Below, piece after piece: positions 37,736-39,728 of a stretch of DNA of 39,728 nucleotides (its first letter is position 1; every line of letters starts with the position of its first letter). Source of the DNA: Pelagibius sp. Its GTDB lineage: Bacteria; Pseudomonadota; Alphaproteobacteria; Kiloniellales; Kiloniellaceae. The stretch spans positions 1 through 39,728 of the forward strand of contig NZ_JANQOI010000047.1 in NCBI RefSeq assembly GCF_028289705.1. Reading direction: 5' to 3'. The translations under genes were made by a program, and so were the position numbers. The notes below the pieces were generated by a model. The model saw only the letters and a program-made list of their open reading frames with translations, was not told where the DNA came from and ran no database searches.

Positions 37736-37890
37736 ACCGTCATTGCCGGACTTGTTCCGGCAATCCATGGAAGTCCGGAACTCGGTCCTTCCATGGACCC
37801 TCGGGACAAGCCCGAGGGTGACGACCTGGGGAGGGGCGACGTTAGCAAGCCATTGACATCAAGCCATTCATTTCGGGTCAGACTCTAACG
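37736..37890 (+). repeat. Long interspersed repeat, copy C
   Basis: Hairpins ATTGCCGGA...TCCGGCAAT at 37742-37764 and ACCCTCGGG...CCCGAGGGT at 37797-37819, with the same 55-bp spacing as copies A and B. The part up to about 37890 matches the sequence after copy A (CATT-GA-ATCAA and CATTCATTTC segments). It fills most of the 297-bp gap between paralogue 2 and the deacylase gene; the remaining part shows nothing. Confidence 0.85.
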
Positions 37891-37974
37891 GACATGGCAT
37901 GATGGCTGTGTCTGCGGAAGGGCGGCAAACCGCTCCTCAGCTAGTCTCTGCGTGACGAGAACGGAAAGACCGAC

Positions 37975-38991
37975 GTGAGTTTTGACTGGTCCCTCAGCCG
38001 TATCCACTGCCCGGTCGATCTGGCGGCGCGCGGCAAACGCGCCGGGCATCTCGAACTGCCGCACTCGGACAACGCCAATCCCCTGGGGTACTATCCGATC
38101 CCCATCATGACCATCGTCGGCGGGCCCGGACCGACCACGCTGCTCACCGGCGGCGTCCACGGCGACGAGTTCGAGGGGCCCGTCGCCCTGCTCGACCTCT
38201 TCCACGACCTGGAGCCGGACGACATCAAGGGGCGGCTGATCCTTCTTCCCGCCCTCAATGCCCCGGCGGTGCGGGCCTCCGCGCGGGTCTCACCGCTCGA
38301 CGGCGGCAATCTGAACCGCGCCTTTCCCGGCGCGCGCGACGGCGGACCCACGGCCATGCTGGCCCATCTGGTCGAGTCGGTTCTGATGCCCCACTGCGAT
38401 GCCGCCATTGACCTGCATGCCGGCGGCCAGGCCTCGGTCTTCGCACCCTGCGCGCTGGCCGCGCGGACCGCCGAGGGTGAACTCAGCCCGGAGAACATGG
38501 CCCTCGCAGAGGCCTTCGCCGCCCCGGTGATCTGGGTGCTGGGCCGGCACAACGACAACCGCTCGGTCAACGCGGCGGCAACCCGGCACGGCCTGCCGAT
38601 GATCGCCGCCGAACTCGGCGGCAACGGCGCCGTCACCCCGGCGATCCTGGAGATTGCCAAGCGCGGCCTGCGCAACTGCCTGGGGCATCTCGGCCACCTC
38701 GAGCGCAGCGCCCCGCCCGCCGAGCCGGTAGTGAAGGTCGAGGTGCGGGCCGCGGATCACAAGGTCTGCCTGCCCTCCGAAGGGCTTTTCGAGCCCCTGG
38801 TGGAGGCCGGCGAGCGCGTCGCCGAAGGCGCGCCGATCGCCCGCTTGCATTCGCTGGAAGACCCCGCCAGGGAAGCGCTTACCCTTCACGCCCCCACGGC
38901 GGGCCTGGTCCTCTCCCTCGGCACCCGCGGCTATGTGCGCCACGGCGACTTCGCCGCGCTCATCGCCACGGTGATCGACGAAGCGGCCTGA
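37975..38991 (+). CDS. AstE/AspA-family deacylase, DoeB-like
   Basis: 338 residues, start GTG 37975 (MSFDWSLSR). Zinc carboxypeptidase-like fold of the succinylglutamate desuccinylase/aspartoacylase family: zinc ligands H62 and E65 (GGVHGDEFEGP) and H148 (IDLHAGG), NLNRAFPG for substrate binding, and a C-terminal beta-rich domain with KVCLPSEGLFEPLVEAGERVAEGAPIARLHSLEDP. Length and C-terminal domain match DoeB, which deacetylates N-acetyl-2,4-diaminobutyrate in ectoine breakdown, and similar N-acyl amino acid deacylases. No ectoine genes (doeA, ectABC) are near, so the substrate may be another N-acyl amino acid or diamine. Convergent with the FGGY kinase gene. Confidence 0.9.
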   Translation: MSFDWSLSRIHCPVDLAARGKRAGHLELPHSDNANPLGYYPIPIMTIVGGPGPTTLLTGGVHGDEFEGPVALLDLFHDLEPDDIKGRLILLPALNAPAVRASARVSPLDGGNLNRAFPGARDGGPTAMLAHLVESVLMPHCDAAIDLHAGGQASVFAPCALAARTAEGELSPENMALAEAFAAPVIWVLGRHNDNRSVNAAATRHGLPMIAAELGGNGAVTPAILEIAKRGLRNCLGHLGHLERSAPPAEPVVKVEVRAADHKVCLPSEGLFEPLVEAGERVAEGAPIARLHSLEDPAREALTLHAPTAGLVLSLGTRGYVRHGDFAALIATVIDEAA

Positions 38992-39006
38992 TCGAGCCGG
39001 ATCGCC

Positions 39007-39728
39007 CTACTCGTCAAGCTGATCGAGCCTGTCGTAGAGCGGCGCCGCGCGTTCGTAGAGTTCCTCGAAGACCGGTGCCATGCGGTCGTAGCGGTCGCGC
39101 CAGGCGGGGTTCGGCGCGACCTCCCGCTCGTAGCGCACCATGGCGGAGACGGCGGCCTGGAGGTCCGGTGCGTCGCCTACGGCGACCGCCATCATGCAGG
39201 CGGCCCCCACGACCCCGCATTCGAGCTCGGCAGGGATCAAATAGGGTACGTCGAACATCGAGGCCTTGATGGCGACCCAAAGCGCCGACTTGGCGCCGCC
39301 ACTGGCGGCCACGAAACGCTCCGGCCGTCCACTCGCCCCCTGCAGGGCATCGAGCTTGCGGCGCACCGAAAAGGCGACCCCTTCCAGCACCGCGCGGTGC
39401 AGTTCCGGCAGGCCGTGGGCGGCGGTCAGCCCGAAGAACTGGGCGCGGGAATTGGCGCTGGCGCCGAAACGCTCACCCGAGAGGTAGGGCAGGAAGAAAA
39501 GGGATCTCGCACCACAGTCCGCCCGCTCCGCCGCCTCCGAGAGGTCGGCGTAGCTCACCTGATTTTCGTGAAAGGCCCGCCGCGCCCAGCGCACCGCATC
39601 GCCGCCGGCGTCGAGCAGCGTGAAGCTCGCCCAGTTGCCCTCCACCGTCGCGACATTGGAGATCTCCGCATCGATGATCGGCGCGGCATGCAGGACCGAG
39701 ATGATGGTCGAGGTGCCGGTGACGTCGG
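39007..39728 (-). CDS. FGGY-family carbohydrate kinase, C-terminal part, cut by window edge
   Basis: The open frame continues to the right edge, giving 239 C-terminal residues; the N-terminal catalytic half is missing. Seen: DVTGTSTIISV (start of the C-terminal ATPase subdomain), FFLPYLSGERFGASANSRAQFFGLTAAHGLPELHRAVLEGVAFSVRRKLDAL and AASGGAKSALWVAIKASMFDVPYLIPAELECGVVGAACMMAVAVG, which are the FGGY family's SGE-R, GGA-S and GAA motifs. This resembles xylulokinase-like members. It phosphorylates a sugar or sugar alcohol; the sugar cannot be told. Neighbours give no clue inside the window. Confidence 0.92.
   Translation of the reverse strand, partial: DVTGTSTIISVLHAAPIIDAEISNVATVEGNWASFTLLDAGGDAVRWARRAFHENQVSYADLSEAAERADCGARSLFFLPYLSGERFGASANSRAQFFGLTAAHGLPELHRAVLEGVAFSVRRKLDALQGASGRPERFVAASGGAKSALWVAIKASMFDVPYLIPAELECGVVGAACMMAVAVGDAPDLQAAVSAMVRYEREVAPNPAWRDRYDRMAPVFEELYERAAPLYDRLDQLDE

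Noticed and set aside
2366-37890. CRISPR array made of the repeated hairpin element
   Set aside because: Only three copies, kilobases apart and in both orientations; no spacers or cas genes.

Overview
The window is GC-rich bacterial chromosome. Several things point to an alphaproteobacterium, most likely in or near Rhodospirillales: the strong G/C bias at third codon positions, the glx/mgs plus sox gene arrangement, a tripartite tricarboxylate transporter, many LysR regulators, and intergenic repeats with hairpins. No rRNA, tRNA, CRISPR array, transposase or integrase was seen. Almost all of it is uptake and catabolism of small nitrogen-containing or organic-acid compounds, arranged as operons each beside its own regulator.

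Region 1 (1-10.9 kb) handles N-methyl compounds. The minus-strand genes glxB/mgsA, glxC/mgsB and glxD/mgsC (the last cut by the window edge) encode a split glutamate-synthase-like enzyme of the GlxBCD / N-methylglutamate synthase type. A minus-strand operon soxB-soxD-soxA-soxG-ridA encodes a four-subunit flavin and folate-linked oxidase of the sarcosine oxidase / N-methylglutamate dehydrogenase type plus an imine deaminase. Between them sit an XRE-cupin regulator and a divergent VanA-like Rieske oxygenase. A NocR/OccR-type LysR gene is divergent from soxB.

Region 2 (10.9-12.6 kb) is an island-like stretch with a phage-type GH19 endolysin, one copy of a long hairpin repeat, and a small A/T-rich gene for a stand-alone S24/S26-like domain preceded by a perfect 16-bp palindrome. 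Region 3 (12.6-18.2 kb) is a GntR-tctC-tctB-tctA-mmgE/prpD operon for uptake and processing of a carboxylic acid. A 10-bp sequence shared by the tctC and gntR upstream regions is a candidate operator. Region 4 (18.2-20.7 kb) has an M29/NicX-like metalloprotein gene divergent from a GcvA-type LysR gene, then a G-rich hairpin repeat.

Region 5 (20.7-29.1 kb) has a polar amino acid ABC transporter in one operon with an aldehyde dehydrogenase. A second NocR/OccR-type LysR gene is divergent from it. Next comes an aminotransferase followed by the two halves of a ComDE/phosphonopyruvate-decarboxylase-like TPP enzyme. Together these read as import, transamination, decarboxylation and aldehyde oxidation of an acidic amino acid analogue (cysteate or phosphonoalanine type). 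This is inference.

Region 6 (29.4-37.7 kb) is the most unusual. A tightly packed six-gene operon encodes a Rieske oxygenase, a DUF1116 (AllG-like) protein, an amidase, a CamA-type ferredoxin reductase, an adrenodoxin-type ferredoxin and an EamA-family transporter. Divergent from it are two tandem paralogous genes of a family I do not recognise. The window ends with an AstE/AspA (DoeB-like) deacylase gene and the C-terminal part of an FGGY carbohydrate kinase gene.
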